From Gordius sp. MW1 (taxonomy: Eukaryota > Nematomorpha > Gordioida > Gordea > Gordiidae), in NCBI GenBank assembly GCA_964036665.1, contig OZ038526.1, forward strand, positions 27,838,001-27,902,000: DNA of 64,000 bases, given 5' to 3'. Of the stretch, positions 24,426 to 35,927 are shown piece by piece. Made by a program: the position numbers and the translations under genes. The notes under the pieces are model-generated. The model saw only the letters and a program-made list of their open reading frames with translations. It made no database searches and had not been told where the DNA came from. The first letter of the stretch is position 1. Each line of letters opens with the position of its first letter.

Positions 24426-24599
24426 AAATGGGACTTGGTTCAGGCAGCACAGAAAAAGGATCGAATTTCGTCACAAACCATTATATTTCGTCAAGGATCG
24501 TTACAAAAACCATATGATTTTGATATGATGAAAGTATATATCTTAGCTATATGTAAGTAATTATATGTATATAAAAATATATAATTGTTATAGACTGAA

Positions 24600-24940
24600 T
24601 TAAATTAGATGCAAATTTTTTTACAGATGCTCTAATTGATATTGTTGTAAAGTTAATAAAAGAGATGCACAATTTTTTATAGATGTTTTAATTTATATTT
24701 TATAATGTTAATGAAATGAGATACAAAATTTTTTGCAGACAGATGTTCTAATTGATATTGTTGCATAGTTAATAAAATGAGATGTACAATTTTTTATAGA
24801 TGTTATAATTGATATTGTTGTAAAGTTAATTAAATGAGGTGCTAAATTTTTTATAGATGTTTCTAATTGATATTGTTATAGAGTTAATAAATGAGATACA
24901 TAATTTTTTGCAGATGTTCGAATTGATTTTAGATATTCAA
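24600..24940. repeat. Minisatellite, about 60-bp unit, about six copies
   Basis: The unit contains CTAATTGATATTGTTGTAAA, GTTAATAAAATGAGATG and AATTTTTTATAGATG. Six imperfect copies run head to tail, with small length changes. No coding signal. Confidence 0.85.
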
Positions 24941-25020
24941 AGCATATATCAAAGCTAGGTTAACGTATATTAGATTCCCAAAAGTTAATTTAATAGCATA
25001 CCAAAATTTATATAGATTAC

Positions 25021-25065
25021 TAGCTGACCCGGCAAACGTTGTTTTGCTATATACATTATTTCTAG
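25021..25065 (+). repeat. GGCAAACGTTGTTTTGC repeat motif
   Basis: TAGCTGACCCGGCAAACGTT followed by GTTTTGCTATATACAT recurs at 31689-31725. Similar strings occur in many arthropod genomes at the edge of non-coding transposon families. I recognise it only at that level. Confidence 0.5.
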
Positions 25066-25569
25066 AAAATACTATAAGTGATGTGCATGCTCATCGTTAT
25101 GCCTCGATCATATAATGAGCGATTAAAATATAATTGTCCTTTGGGAAATAATTCACGAACTTAACGTAGGAAGAATTAACACGCTAAATACAAAATATAA
25201 ACACACAGAGCAAAGTATTTAACATCAAATTTTTTATTGCTTTGCTTTACACATTTTGCCTATATAAATATACTGTCAAATAAATTAATACACGCCTAAA
25301 GAATTATTTAATTTGTAAATTGCCACAGGTTTGTTTTCTTATTAAAGGTGCTAAAAACTTATTTTGGTCCTACCGCAAAAATCACGATTCTGGCAAATGG
25401 CCGTTTTCGGACTTCAATCAAAACCCCAACCCGCCTTGAAAATCTGTTTTTTTTGCGCCTAAACATATTTTAGCGCGTCCAGCTTTTCACTTATTTGGAC
25501 AAACTACAATTCTGCTTACATCAACTTAGAAACTTTAGGTGTATCATTGGCCGCCAACCGAGCTTTATT
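25066..25569. other. No supported gene
   Basis: Nothing recognised except a GC-richer stretch at 25370-25470 without an open frame. Confidence 0.35.
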
Positions 25570-25690
25570 TCAATAAGGTCTCATTGTTATCATGTTTTGC
25601 TGATATGTGTAGTTTAAGCCAACAGGTACCATTATAGACGTAACCAGACCGTCTACCTCAAATTGCCCTTCGTTAATTTTTACTATTGTC
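25570..25690 (-). pseudogene. Small protein-coding remnant related to the stretch at 29572
   Basis: Minus-strand residues FEVDGLVTSIMVPVGLNY align with FEGLATSMPIPVALSFYE encoded at 29572-29754 (minus). The two DNA stretches are also alike. The second lies next to a Gypsy integrase remnant on the same strand, so both may come from that element. The family is not identified. Confidence 0.35.
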
Positions 25691-25699
25691 AACGACGGT

Positions 25700-28600
25700 C
25701 CCAAGTCCGTGTGAAAAAAGTGGAGGGTTGGCGTCAGGTCGGAAGCCGGCTGTAAAAAAGCAACTCCAAACAACATGGCAGCTTCAAATACGAACTTATA
25801 CCAGAATGCTAGGGCGTCCTCCCCAAACGACGCGCATTGCATCATCCGCCGTGCAATGTGAAAAGTATACAAGGGTTACCGCCTCACTCACAACGAAGGC
25901 GGTTAAGGAATCTAGTTGTCGAACGGACAAGAGTGGCCAGCTGGAATGTGGGCACGCTGACGGGGAAGAGCATCGAGGTTGCGCAGATGCTAAAAAGGCG
26001 AAGGATACACATAGCGTGTCTACAAGAAACGCGGTGGCATGGAACAAAAACCAGGGAGCTAGGTTACAAGCTATACTACTCAAGTTCCCCATCACGGAAG
26101 AACGGGGTCGGTATAGTGCTTAGCGCTTCCTTTAAGGACAAGGTAGTCGGAGTCAAACGATGCTCGGATAGAGTGATGTGCATAAAGCTGGCGGATCAAG
26201 GCGGCCTTGTCAATGTTATTTGTGCGTATTCGCCCCAGGTTGGATGTTCCGAAAATGAGAAGGACGAATTCTATGAGAAGCTCGAAAAAGAAATACGCTA
26301 CGTGAAGCCTGACGAGAATCTCATCATCGGAGTAGACTTTAATGGGCACGTTGGGAAAGAAAGGGGCGTGTACGAACGAAATCACGGCGGGCATGGCTAT
26401 GGGGTGAAAAATAAAGAGGGAGAGAAGTTACTACAGATGGTGCAAGCTTACGATATGGCCATTGTGAATACCTTCTTTCAGAAGCGTACCGAACATTTAG
26501 CGACGTACAGCAGTGGGGATCACCTTACACAGGTCGACTACATCCTAGTGAAGCGCAAAAATTTGTGGCAAGTTAAATATTGCAAGGTTTTACCGGGGGA
26601 AGAAATCGTCAAACCATCGGCCAGTTGTCCTCGATATAGCAAGAAAGATTTTTCCCGAAAGGAGAAAAGTCTACACACCAAGGACAAAGTACGAAAAGCT
26701 TAAGGATGATCGTGCAAATGAAATGTTTCACGCTCGAGCAACTCCGCTCTTGAAGGTTGCAGGCTTGGGGGGCGACATTAACAAAAGGTGGGACACCGTT
26801 GCATGTTCTAAAGGGAACGGCCTTTCAAATCTTGGGACGAACTAAGGGCGGCAGAGCTCACAAGCGTGAACTATGGTGGTGGAATGACTCGGTCAAAGAG
26901 GCTATAGAAGAAAAGAAGGCGTTGTACCTACGATGGTACAAAATGAAGAAAGGAGAAGACTACGTGGCATATCGTGAAGCGAAACGCAAAGCTAAGATAG
27001 CGGTTGCGATAGCAAAGAACGAGGCTTACACCGAGATGGCAAACAAGCTCGATACCAAGGGCGGCGACATAGTCATGTATAAACTCGCAAAAATTAGGGA
27101 GAAAAAAAGTCGAAATGTCGGGACACTGAAAGTCATGAAAAGTGAAGAGGGACGAACGTTGTGCAAACCGAAGGAAGTCATCTTAAAGATTATTTCCAAA
27201 ATATGATGAACAAAACGGATAGAAGACCGCTAGAGAGGGTGGAACCGAAACTTGGTTTTACCATTGCAGGCTTATGAAGTAGGAGCGCAACTAACGAAGA
27301 TGCGGAAAGAGAAAGCGCTAGGTCCCGATGATTTACCGATCGAAGCTTGGCTTGGGTGCAAAGGAGAAGGAATCGACATAATGACAGGCCTATTTAACGC
27401 TATGCTGTATGAGAGTCGTATCCCTGACCAATGGAGGGAAAGTACCATCATACCCATATACAAAGGCAAAGGAGACGCGCAGGAATGTGGCTACTTTAGA
27501 GGTATAAAGTTGACCTGCCACTCACTAAAACTACTAGAAAGGGTGCTAGTGAAAAGGCTCAATGACGAAGTATGTCTCTCGCCTAATCAGTTTGGATTCG
27601 TGGCTGGTAAATCAACGATGGATCCAATCTTTGAGTTGAAGCAGACGATGGAAAAATATGGCGACATAAGAAAGAACTTACACATGGTCTTCATCGATTT
27701 AGAAAAGGCCTACGATACGGTTCCGAGAGACTTAATATGGTGGTCCCTTAGAGCCAGAAATATACCCGAAGGATATGATCGACTTATCAAGGAAATGTAT
27801 AATGGCGCGGTTGCATCTGTTAGGACTACCGTAGGAGAAACGAAACCCTTCCGAATAATGATTGGACTACATCAAGGGTCAGCGTTAAGCCCATTCTTGT
27901 TTAATCTAATTATGGATACAATAACAAAGGACTTGCACAAGCCAGCCCCTTGGCTATGCTATATGCCGATGATATTGTCCTATGCGGTGAAACAAGAGAA
28001 GGAGTTTTTCATCAGGCGAAAAAATGGTCAGAACGTTTTTCGGAATTCGGGTTAAAGGTCAGCGAGAAGAAAACGGTTTACATGTAAACGATGGGCGGTA
28101 GTCCGCAAATGCACAAAAATGACGGTCCAATGTACACGGAGGTTGATAAGTTCACATATCTTGGCTCGCTATTACATCACGAGGGAGGATGTACCGCCGA
28201 AGTCCAATCTCGGATCAAGAAAGCATGGCTCAAGTAGCGCAGCATCTCCGGTGTCATGTGTGACAAAAAGATACCAATTTGGTTGAAAATCAAGGCGTAC
28301 AAAACCATCGTGCGACCGGTCTTGCTTTACGGGAGCGAAACATGGGCTGTAACCACCACGGAGGAGAAACTCTTGCAAGTCACGGAAATGAGAATGGTGC
28401 GATGGAGCTTAGGCTACACCAAGCTGGATCGCAGGACGAACGAATCCTTGATGACAAAGATGGGTATACAAGCGACGAAGGACTTCTTAAGAGAAAATCG
28501 ACTTCGGTGGTACGGCCATGTATTACGAAGAGACGAGGACGATGTCACACGGCGAACGCTGGAGATGGACGTGCCTGGAAGAAGAGAAAGGGGCAGACCA

Positions 28601-28750
28601 CGTGCCACCTGGAAACGACTGGTCGAAAAGGATATGGACGTCAAACAGATGAAATTGGCATGGCATTTACGCGACTCAGATGGAAGAGGCTGCTGAAAAC
28701 TTACCCCACGTCTGTGGGATTTTCAACACGATAAAGAAGAAGAAGAAGTT
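25700..28750 (+). mobile_element. RTE-type LINE, frameshifted
   Basis: A non-LTR retrotransposon encoding an apurinic-type endonuclease plus reverse transcriptase. Endonuclease (25837-26600): RVASWNVGTLTGK, CLQETRWHGTK, IGVDFNGHVG, VDYILVKRKN. The frame breaks near 26600 and resumes at 26757-27206 (WWWNDSVKEAIEEKK). The RT frame 27252-28055 has GPDDLPIEAW, PIYKGKGDAQECG, NQFGFVAGKSTMDP, VFIDLEKAYDTVPR and GLHQGSALSPFLF. The catalytic YADD lies in another frame near 27958-27970 because of an indel. The C-terminal tail is at 28256-28696 (LYGSETWAV, RLRWYGHVLRR). The 3' end is a short GAA repeat at about 28734-28749, typical of RTE elements. Several frame breaks make it inactive. It is of the kind often mis-annotated as craniofacial development protein 2-like. 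Confidence 0.93.
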
Positions 28751-28907
28751 TAAATTGCATAGCAAATGAATGCTCCCATACGAATTTAGAAGAGCCTAAT
28801 AAGGCCACACAAAGACAGCAAGTAGACAGGGGTTTAAGGGACGGAGCCCTTTGAGTAAGGGTTAGAGGGGCAATCCCAGGGGTACAGGGATGAAGCCCTT
28901 TGTTTGA
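28751..28907. other. Spacer between two LINE insertions
   Basis: Contains TTAAATTGCATAGCAAATGA, close to TAAATTGCATAGCAATTAAT found in two PSMC2 intron repeats (57640 and 61090). Confidence 0.4.
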
Positions 28908-29312
28908 ATCTTCTTCTTATTTATCAGTTATTTGGTCCCAAGGTCGTGGGGTTTGTTTTGATAAGTTTCTTGCATCTTGACCTTGTGAGTGCCATGTCTT
29001 GACTACTCTTTAGTTTTCATAACTTTATCACCTTGCCCGTTCCATGTGACACAAGGTCGTCCCCTTCCTCTCTTCTCCGGCACCTCCATGTCCAGTACTT
29101 TTCGATTTAGGTAATTCGTATCCCCCTTAGTATATGTTCATACCACCTTAACCGATTTTCGTTAATCATGTCCGCCATAGGTTGAATATTCATTTTTGTC
29201 ATGAGAAAGTCATTCGTCATATGGTCGAGCTTAGTTTACCCCAAGCTCCACCGTAGAATTCTCATCTGTAGCTTTTATAAGCTTTCCTTCCCTGGTGTTT
29301 AATGCCGATGCT
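28908..29312 (-). mobile_element. RTE LINE 3' end fragment
   Basis: Reads on the minus strand as the same C-terminal tail and GAA-rich end as the copy at 22110, with further frameshifts. It sits tail to tail with the plus-strand LINE ending at 28750. Confidence 0.83.
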
Positions 29313-29571
29313 TATTAATCAATTTTTAATTCTTTAATTAATTATTTTCATAATGTCAAGTTCGACAAAAAAACAGGTTTTTTAAACTCACTTTGTTGTT
29401 CACGTGTATTCTATCTTTATTTAATTATTTTAATAATCCACAGTCCAGGTTTAAAATGCTCCATAAAATGACCACTGTCTTTCGTTAATTTGTATGAGTA
29501 GTCCGGCCGGAGGCGAAAAGCCCGGAGCAATATCATTAATCTCGGTTATTCCCGAAACGTGCGAATATCCT

Positions 29572-29754
29572 CTAACTTCCTAAGCAAATCTTCCTTTTTG
29601 TTTGAAATATGTCTAGATATACAGCATTAAAAACTGAGTTATTAGCATTGCCCACAAACCTTACTTTGGTCAATAAGCTTTTAGTGTACTGAGATAATTC
29701 ATAAAAACTTAAAGCAACCGGTATAGGCATGGACGTAGCCAAGCCCTCAAACAT
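29572..29754 (-). pseudogene. Unidentified coding remnant beside Gypsy integrase
   Basis: Open frame related to the one at 25570-25690 (shared GL.TS..(I/V)PV.L pattern). It lies about 300 bases 3' of the integrase remnant on the same strand. No family motif could be named; possible 3' part of an LTR element. Confidence 0.3.
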
Positions 29755-30035
29755 TAAGGTCCGTTTTTCTCCCCTGCTTAAATATCACAGCCAATGAAAT
29801 GTTTTTTGTAATGAAGTGGCCGGGGTATAACACTAAACTTAGATTCTAAACCCAGAGACTAAATCAGAGACAGAGACTCTTTTATTAGGTGGATAGGGTT
29901 TTATGTCCACATAAAGAAGGACATATATAAAAGTAGAAATCAAATAAGAGATACTAAGTACGGTGTAAACTAAGGTGTATTCAAATGGCTACGCGTATAA
30001 TCAAATGTCTGTGACCGCGCTCAATTTGGCAAGGT
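29755..30035. other. Spacer, possibly LTR-element sequence
   Basis: No LTR pair, primer-binding site or polypurine tract could be established. Confidence 0.3.
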
Positions 30036-30510
30036 TGTTCGAAGTCTTCTATTGAACATACCTTCCCCCGGACTAATACCAGTGGTGGTATTTACCGTCG
30101 TTCGCATATAAAATAAAACTTGTAATAAATTTTCACGATCATTAAGGCCTTGTCTCCTCCCCGCAAAAAATTTGCTCTTTATGGTCCTTATATATCTTTC
30201 TGCTAGACCGTTCGTTCTAGGATGGTACGGTGCGCCCCGAAAATGTCGAATTCCATTTCTTTTGCAGAAAGTTATGAATTCATCTGATGTGAATTGAGGA
30301 CAATTGTCACTTACTATATAACGGGGAAGCCCAAATCTGCAAAATCAAACTCGTAGATTATAAATAATGTTAGATGTGTTTATTTGTTTTATAACCATAA
30401 CTTCAGGCCATTTAGTGAGGCATCAATGCAGACCAACCAATAATTATTTGATATTGACTCCGCTAAATTAATGTGAATCCTTTCCCATGGTTTGTTGGGA
30501 ATATTCCAGC
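30036..30510 (-). pseudogene. Gypsy/Ty3-type retrotransposon integrase remnant
   Basis: Minus strand, reading right to left: NKPWERIHINLAESI, then FGLPRYIVSDNCPQFTSDEF, HFRGAPYHPRTNGLAERYI and NTTTGISPGEGMFN. These are the linker, the second catalytic Asp region and the Glu region of the DDE integrase core. Stops and a frame change between the first and second blocks make it non-functional. No gag, protease or RT was found nearby, so this is an isolated piece of pol. Confidence 0.88.
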
Positions 30511-30529
30511 TGGACATTGGTACTAGTGT

Positions 30530-30608
30530 TTCGATCTCGTCTCGGTCTCGAAAGCAAAATCTCGTCTCGTCTCGGGAGCAATTATGAAAATCTCGATCTC
30601 GTCTCGAC
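30530..30608. repeat. (TCTCG)n pentamer repeat
   Basis: GATCTCGTCTCGGTCTCG and variants repeat in three clusters. It directly adjoins the integrase remnant. Confidence 0.75.
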
Positions 30609-30999
30609 ATTTAAAAAAATTTATACAAAATAAAAATTTCTTCTGTTTTATTAAAATTATTAACTAAGTGTTACAAAAATCCAAGTGGTATACCTTTATA
30701 TATTTAAATCTTAACACACAAACTTAATGATATAGCGCGACACTACATCTCATTGACAATAGATAACATTTTCTATGGAGTGCAAATTAAAAAACTATAA
30801 ATAAATTTGAATTATAGTACGAAAGGATCACTGTTTTTTTAATATATAAGCATAACTCTGCATTAAATTTAGAATTGAATAATGGTGTTTATTGACACTT
30901 TTTAAATTTGAGTTTAAACTAGTTCTCTTGTGAGTGTTTTGGAGCTTAAACTTTTATATAATAAACTAGCTTCTTTAATATAATAAAATTCGAGAAAAC

Positions 31000-32440
31000 T
31001 TCAGCCTTGTATGTATGACGTCATTATTGTATATAATGCTATAAATAAATTGGCCGGGAAATGTCCGATATTTTTAAAACTAAAAAGAATTTTAGGATTC
31101 TGAAAAAGCTTTACCCCTGGCCGCCCTGGGTATCTATGGCTAAATTTTCGCGCGAATCGGGCCGTAGTTTCAGAGTTTAGCCCCTTTTTAAAACGTAATG
31201 TCCGTATTTTTAAAACTAAAAATTTTAGGATTCTGAAAAAGCTATTTTACCCCTGGCCGCCCTGGGCATCTACGGCTAAATTTTCGCGCGAATCGGGCCG
31301 GTAGTTTCAGAATTTAGCTCTTACATACATAACTTTTTCATTATACTTTTTTAAATATCTAATTCAGCCTTGTATGTATGACGTCATTATTGTATATGAT
31401 GCTATAAACGAAACTGGCCTGGAAATGTTTGATATTTTTAAAACTAAAAGGAATTTTAGGATTCTGAAAAAGTTATTTAACCCCTGGCCGCCTTGGGCAT
31501 CTATGGCTAAATTTTCGCGCAAATCGGGCCGGTAGTTTCAGAGTTTAGCCCTTTTTTAAAACGTAATGTCCGATATTTTAAAAACTAAAAGGAATTTTAG
31601 GATTCTGAAAAAGCTATTTTACCCCTGACCGCCCTGGGCATCTATGGCTAAATTTTGGCGCGAATCGGGCCGGTAGTTTCAGAATTTAGAAGCCCGGCAA
31701 ACGTTGTTTTGCTATATACATCATGTCTGGCAAATTAACTAACTTATTTATAAATTGAAATGGGGCACAAATTTTATCACGTCATGGATTTATGAACCCA
31801 CTATTATTAGTATATATATAACAAAAACCAAATGCGAATTCTGTTTTAGTCATCAAATCCGACTAAAATTAAATGTTTTTGAAAAAATTGCTGATTAATG
31901 CTGTTACTTATTATACAATAATACCATTATTTTCTTTTTCTAGTTAGCTGATTTTTTTGAAATACAATTTTCTTTAATATAATAAAATAATTAATTGAAG
32001 GATGGATAATTATTAAAAATATGCTTTATGATCGCCCACGTGATAATAATGGCAAAAATTGCATAATTTAAATTTTATTTATTTAATTTAAATAGTGTGT
32101 TAAACCCCAATAATTTTGACCGTATACTGTAACATTTTTATTATACTTGTAAATATCTAATTCGAGAAAACTTTAGCCTTGTATGTATGACGTCATTATT
32201 GTATATGATGCTATAAATAAAACTGCTGGCCGGGAAATGTCCGATATTTTTAAAACGAAAAGGTCTTTTAGGAATCTGAAAAAGCTATTTTATCCCTGGC
32301 CGCCCTGAGAATCTACGGCTAAATTTTCGCGCGAATCGGGCCGGTAGTTTCAGAATTTAGCCCTTTTTTAAAACTAAAAGGAATTTTAGGATTCTGCAAA
32401 GGCTATTTTACCCCTGGCCGTCCTGGGACTAACTAACTGA
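31000..32440. repeat. Long tandem duplication, CTGGCCGCCCTGGG-type units
   Basis: The block CCCCTGGCCGCCCTGGGCAT followed by CTAAATTTTCGCGCGAATCG and GGTAGTTTCAGA recurs six times (about 31115, 31250, 31480, 31624, 32292, 32410), the last copy partial. A larger unit starting GCCTTGTATGTATGACGTCA appears at 31004, 31366 and 32176. A 470-bp segment beginning with the GGCAAACGTTGTTTTGC motif (31689) splits the array. No protein is encoded. Confidence 0.88.
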
Positions 32441-33787
32441 TAAGACATCGTTTGAAGACCTTATTAAATTTTATAGTTGTAGCAAATTATAACATTTGTA
32501 TCAAATTCACTATGTCTGTTAAATTTAAACAGACGAAATTTGTAAGTTCACCTATATTTGACTTAGTTACATATTTAGGCAAAGTGGGACCCAACATTAA
32601 CAATGGCTAAAACCTCAAAGTTGATAACATATTTAAGGAGAATGTTTTAGTCCATTGATATTACCATCATTAATTAGGATCCATAAAGATTATTACATGT
32701 TTACTATAGCGTTATAAGCCACAAAGTGCGAGTGACTTTTAATGGTAATATTATTATTTACAAAATTGATAACTTGTTGCACAAATTAAAACGTTGTAAA
32801 AACAACAATAAAAGCAGCATTATTATAGCAAGAACATAAGGGTTTAAACTTTAAATTAAAGTGCACGTATTTTATTTTTGGACAAAAATCATTATAATCA
32901 AATAATTATTTTAAATAATTACCTTCAAATTCGAACTAACTTTGCAATTACATAGTTATTTATATAGTACAGTATAAGTTAGTGTGTATTAATTTTTTAT
33001 TAAAAAATTGCCACAACTATAAGAATTATAGTATCAAATTCACCTGCCAACCCCAGTTTATAAGGTGAAAAGTAATACGTATGGCCAAACAATGTATTCA
33101 CATAATTACTTATTAAGGTTTAAAATTTGGAAGGTATATTATTAGTTGAGGCATAAAACTTCTAGAAAACTCATGATTTAATGTATTACGGTGTCATTGA
33201 ATACTCAGTTGAACTTTTAAAATCGTTAGGCAGGCACAAATGACGCTAGGGTACCCAAAAAAGCTCGAGCCACCTTTGCTTAATTTGTATGATTATTCAA
33301 ACTAATTGACCACCAATTTATAATTATTGCATCATGTAGGATGAGAAACTGCTAAGTTCAAATATGCTTTATTAATATTTACTGCTCCTTTAGAACTCAC
33401 TCTAAGTCTAAAATTTTGTAAGATTTAATAATTCTAAGGATCATATATGTGAGAAATATATTATTAAATTATTCACATACCCTCTAAGTGCCATCCATAC
33501 TTAGGTATATGAACTGAAATTGCCAAATTTTAAACTTTTTGCGAAAATGTATCATAATAACTATCAAGATGACCGTACTAATAATAAACTAATAATAGAA
33601 TAAAAATAATATCATTTTATTTATCACTAAGGCCGGGGAGGGACAACTATATATGAACAAAAGAAATATAAAAATTAATTAAGTAGATAAAAACATATGT
33701 TTTTTACCAACTCGGATTTGGTTTACAATAATCTCTATACAATGATATACCAATATATAAAAACACATATACAACATCATATATAAC
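32441..33787. other. No supported gene; AT-rich
   Basis: No open frame, bounded repeat or RNA gene recognised before the left end of the nested element at 33788. Confidence 0.4.
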
Positions 33788-33914
33788 CATAGACTAGATA
33801 GACTGGTCATTATACGTATACGTACACACGTACCGAAAAAGTGATGCTAGTTTTACCGCCATCTTGAAGATACATTAGCATTCAACGTTATAATGGGATT
33901 CTATATATACGCTC

Positions 33915-34815
33915 TATTTTTTACCCTCTTTCTCACCCGGGGGGGGGGCATGGGGGGTGTTTTGCCCCCCCCCCCAATTTTTTATCCTCTTTCTGATGCC
34001 GGGGATAGGGGGGGGGCATGGGGGGTGTTTTGCCCCCCCCCCCATAATTTTTTAGTTTTTTACCCTCTTTCTCACCCGGGGAGGGGGGGGGGGCATAACA
34101 CCCCCATGCCCCCCCCGGTGAGAAAGAGGTTAAAAAATAATTGGGAGGGGGCAAAACACCCCCCCCCCCCCCGTGTGAGAAAGAGGGTAAAAAACAATGG
34201 GAGGGGGCAAAACACCCCCCCCCCCCCCTCCCTCCCCGGGTGAAAAAGAGAATAAAAAAGAATGGGGAGGGGGCAAAACACCCCCCCCTCCCCCCCGGGT
34301 GAGAAAGAGAATAAAAAATAATGGGGAGAGGGCAAAACACCCCCCCCCCCCCCGGGTGAGAAAGAGTGTAAAAAACAATGGAGAGGGGGCAAAACACCCC
34401 CCCCCCCTCCCCGGGTGAGAGAGAATAAAAATTAATGGGGAGGGGGAAAACACCCCCCCCCCCCCCCCCCCCCCGAGTGAGAAAGAGAATAAAAAATAAT
34501 GGGGAGGGGGCAAAACACCCCCCCCCCCCGGGTGAGAAAGAGGGTAAAAAATTAGGGGGGGGGGGCAAAACACCCCCTGCCCCCTCTCCTCGGCATCAGA
34601 GAGAGTGGGGGGGGGGGGGGTAAAACACCCCCCATGCCCCCCCCCCGGGTGAGAAAGAGGGTAAAAAATTGGGGGGGGCAAAACACCCCCTGCCCCCCCC
34701 CCCTATCCCCGGCATCAGAAAGAGGATAAAAAATTAGGGGGGGCAAGACACCCCCCAAGCCCCCCCCCCCCCCCCCGGGTGAGAAATAGGGTAAAAAATT
34801 CCCCGGGTGAGAAAG
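33915..34815. repeat. G/C-run minisatellite with an orientation switch
   Basis: About a dozen units of roughly 60-90 bp, each a polymeric G or C run joined to GGGTGAGAAAGAGGGTAAAA or its reverse complement and a GCAAAACACCCCCC block. Units read as the complement (CTCTTTCTCACCCGGGG) up to about 34080 and forward from about 34110. Long proline/glycine frames on both strands here are artefacts of the runs. Confidence 0.93.
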
Positions 34816-35055
34816 AGGGTAAAAAATAGAGATTATATATAGAATTCCATTATAACGTTCACTGCTAAATCAGAGCTGTTAAAGTTACTTTACCACAGTA
34901 ACTAGTTAAGTTACAGTTACTTTCACAAAAAATGTAACTAATTACAGTTACAGTTACAAATTTTCAAATGTAACTGATTACAGTTCCAGTTACTTACCTG
35001 ATGGAACTAGTTACACCTAAAGTTACAAAGAACAATTTTTTTTGATATTATTTAT

Positions 35056-35610
35056 TTATACATTTATATAAAAATCAGTAGATAATAAATGATGATTCGA
35101 TTTCAATAATACGTTATTTTCTATATTGTCATCTAATAAGCTAGTTCGCTTTTCACTGAAAATTAATTTACCAAGACTAAAAAGACGCTCGACGGGGGCG
35201 CTAGATGGTAGGGGTACATTTAATTTAATGAAAAGTTTCTTCAATTTAGGGAAATTATTATATATTAACAAATCACTATTATTCGAATTTATATGTGTGA
35301 ATGCACACTTGAATACTTTTCGACTTTGAAAAATTAAAAAATCCAACGTATTTGGTTCCTCTAGGTCCTGTCTTTCCTTCTGGTTATTGATCAATTAAAT
35401 AATGTAATTTAAGGTGTCTTCTTTGATTCTCTTATTTTTCTCAAGACGGATCCACGGCCAACTTGTTTTAAAAATTGGATAGAGGATCGTTGCAACCAAA
35501 TTAACCAAACTATATAGATCGGGAAATCTATAATATTTTAAATTTAACATGCACTTTGTACCTTTAATTAATGCTTCTTTTAGAGGGTTACACCACTTAA
35601 GGTTTCCCAT
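35056..35610 (-). pseudogene. hAT transposase C-terminal remnant (element 1)
   Basis: Two in-line minus-strand pieces (35395-35610 and 35056-35394). The second has PLPSSAPVERLFSLGKLIFS and the RTSLLDDN block, the hAT dimerisation domain. The first has an ILYPIFKTSW-like block, which corresponds to the ILDPRFK motif preceding it in the family. No N-terminal DNA-binding or catalytic region survives in element 1. Confidence 0.83.
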
Positions 35611-35927
35611 TTGTTGTAAATTTAATAAAACTTGAGAAATGGTAGGAGTGTAAAATCCTTTACATATAATTTTCGCCTTGAAGAAATTTGATCGCCTTAG
35701 CTATAGGTTCCAGAATCTAACTGAGCATTTTTGAATATTTTACTGAGCATTTAAATAACATCCATTAAAATATATTATTATTTCATTAATATCGTACTAA
35801 AGTAATTTATCAAATGACTTTCAAAATTTAAATTTAGAGGTTGGGCCAAAATCATATGATATTTTAAGTTGATAGAAATTTGTTTTGCACATATATAAAA
35901 AGAACTGAAAAATTGATTAAAGATAAC

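Noticed and set aside
24600..24940. Possible CRISPR-like array
   Set aside because: Units are contiguous imperfect copies without unique spacers, and the DNA is eukaryotic.
31000..32440. Possible satellite or centromere array
   Set aside because: Only about six units and interrupted by other sequence; too small and irregular.
33893..34758. Several long proline- or glycine-rich open frames on both strands
   Set aside because: They are read-throughs of homopolymer G/C runs in a minisatellite, open in several frames at once, with no codon bias or domain.
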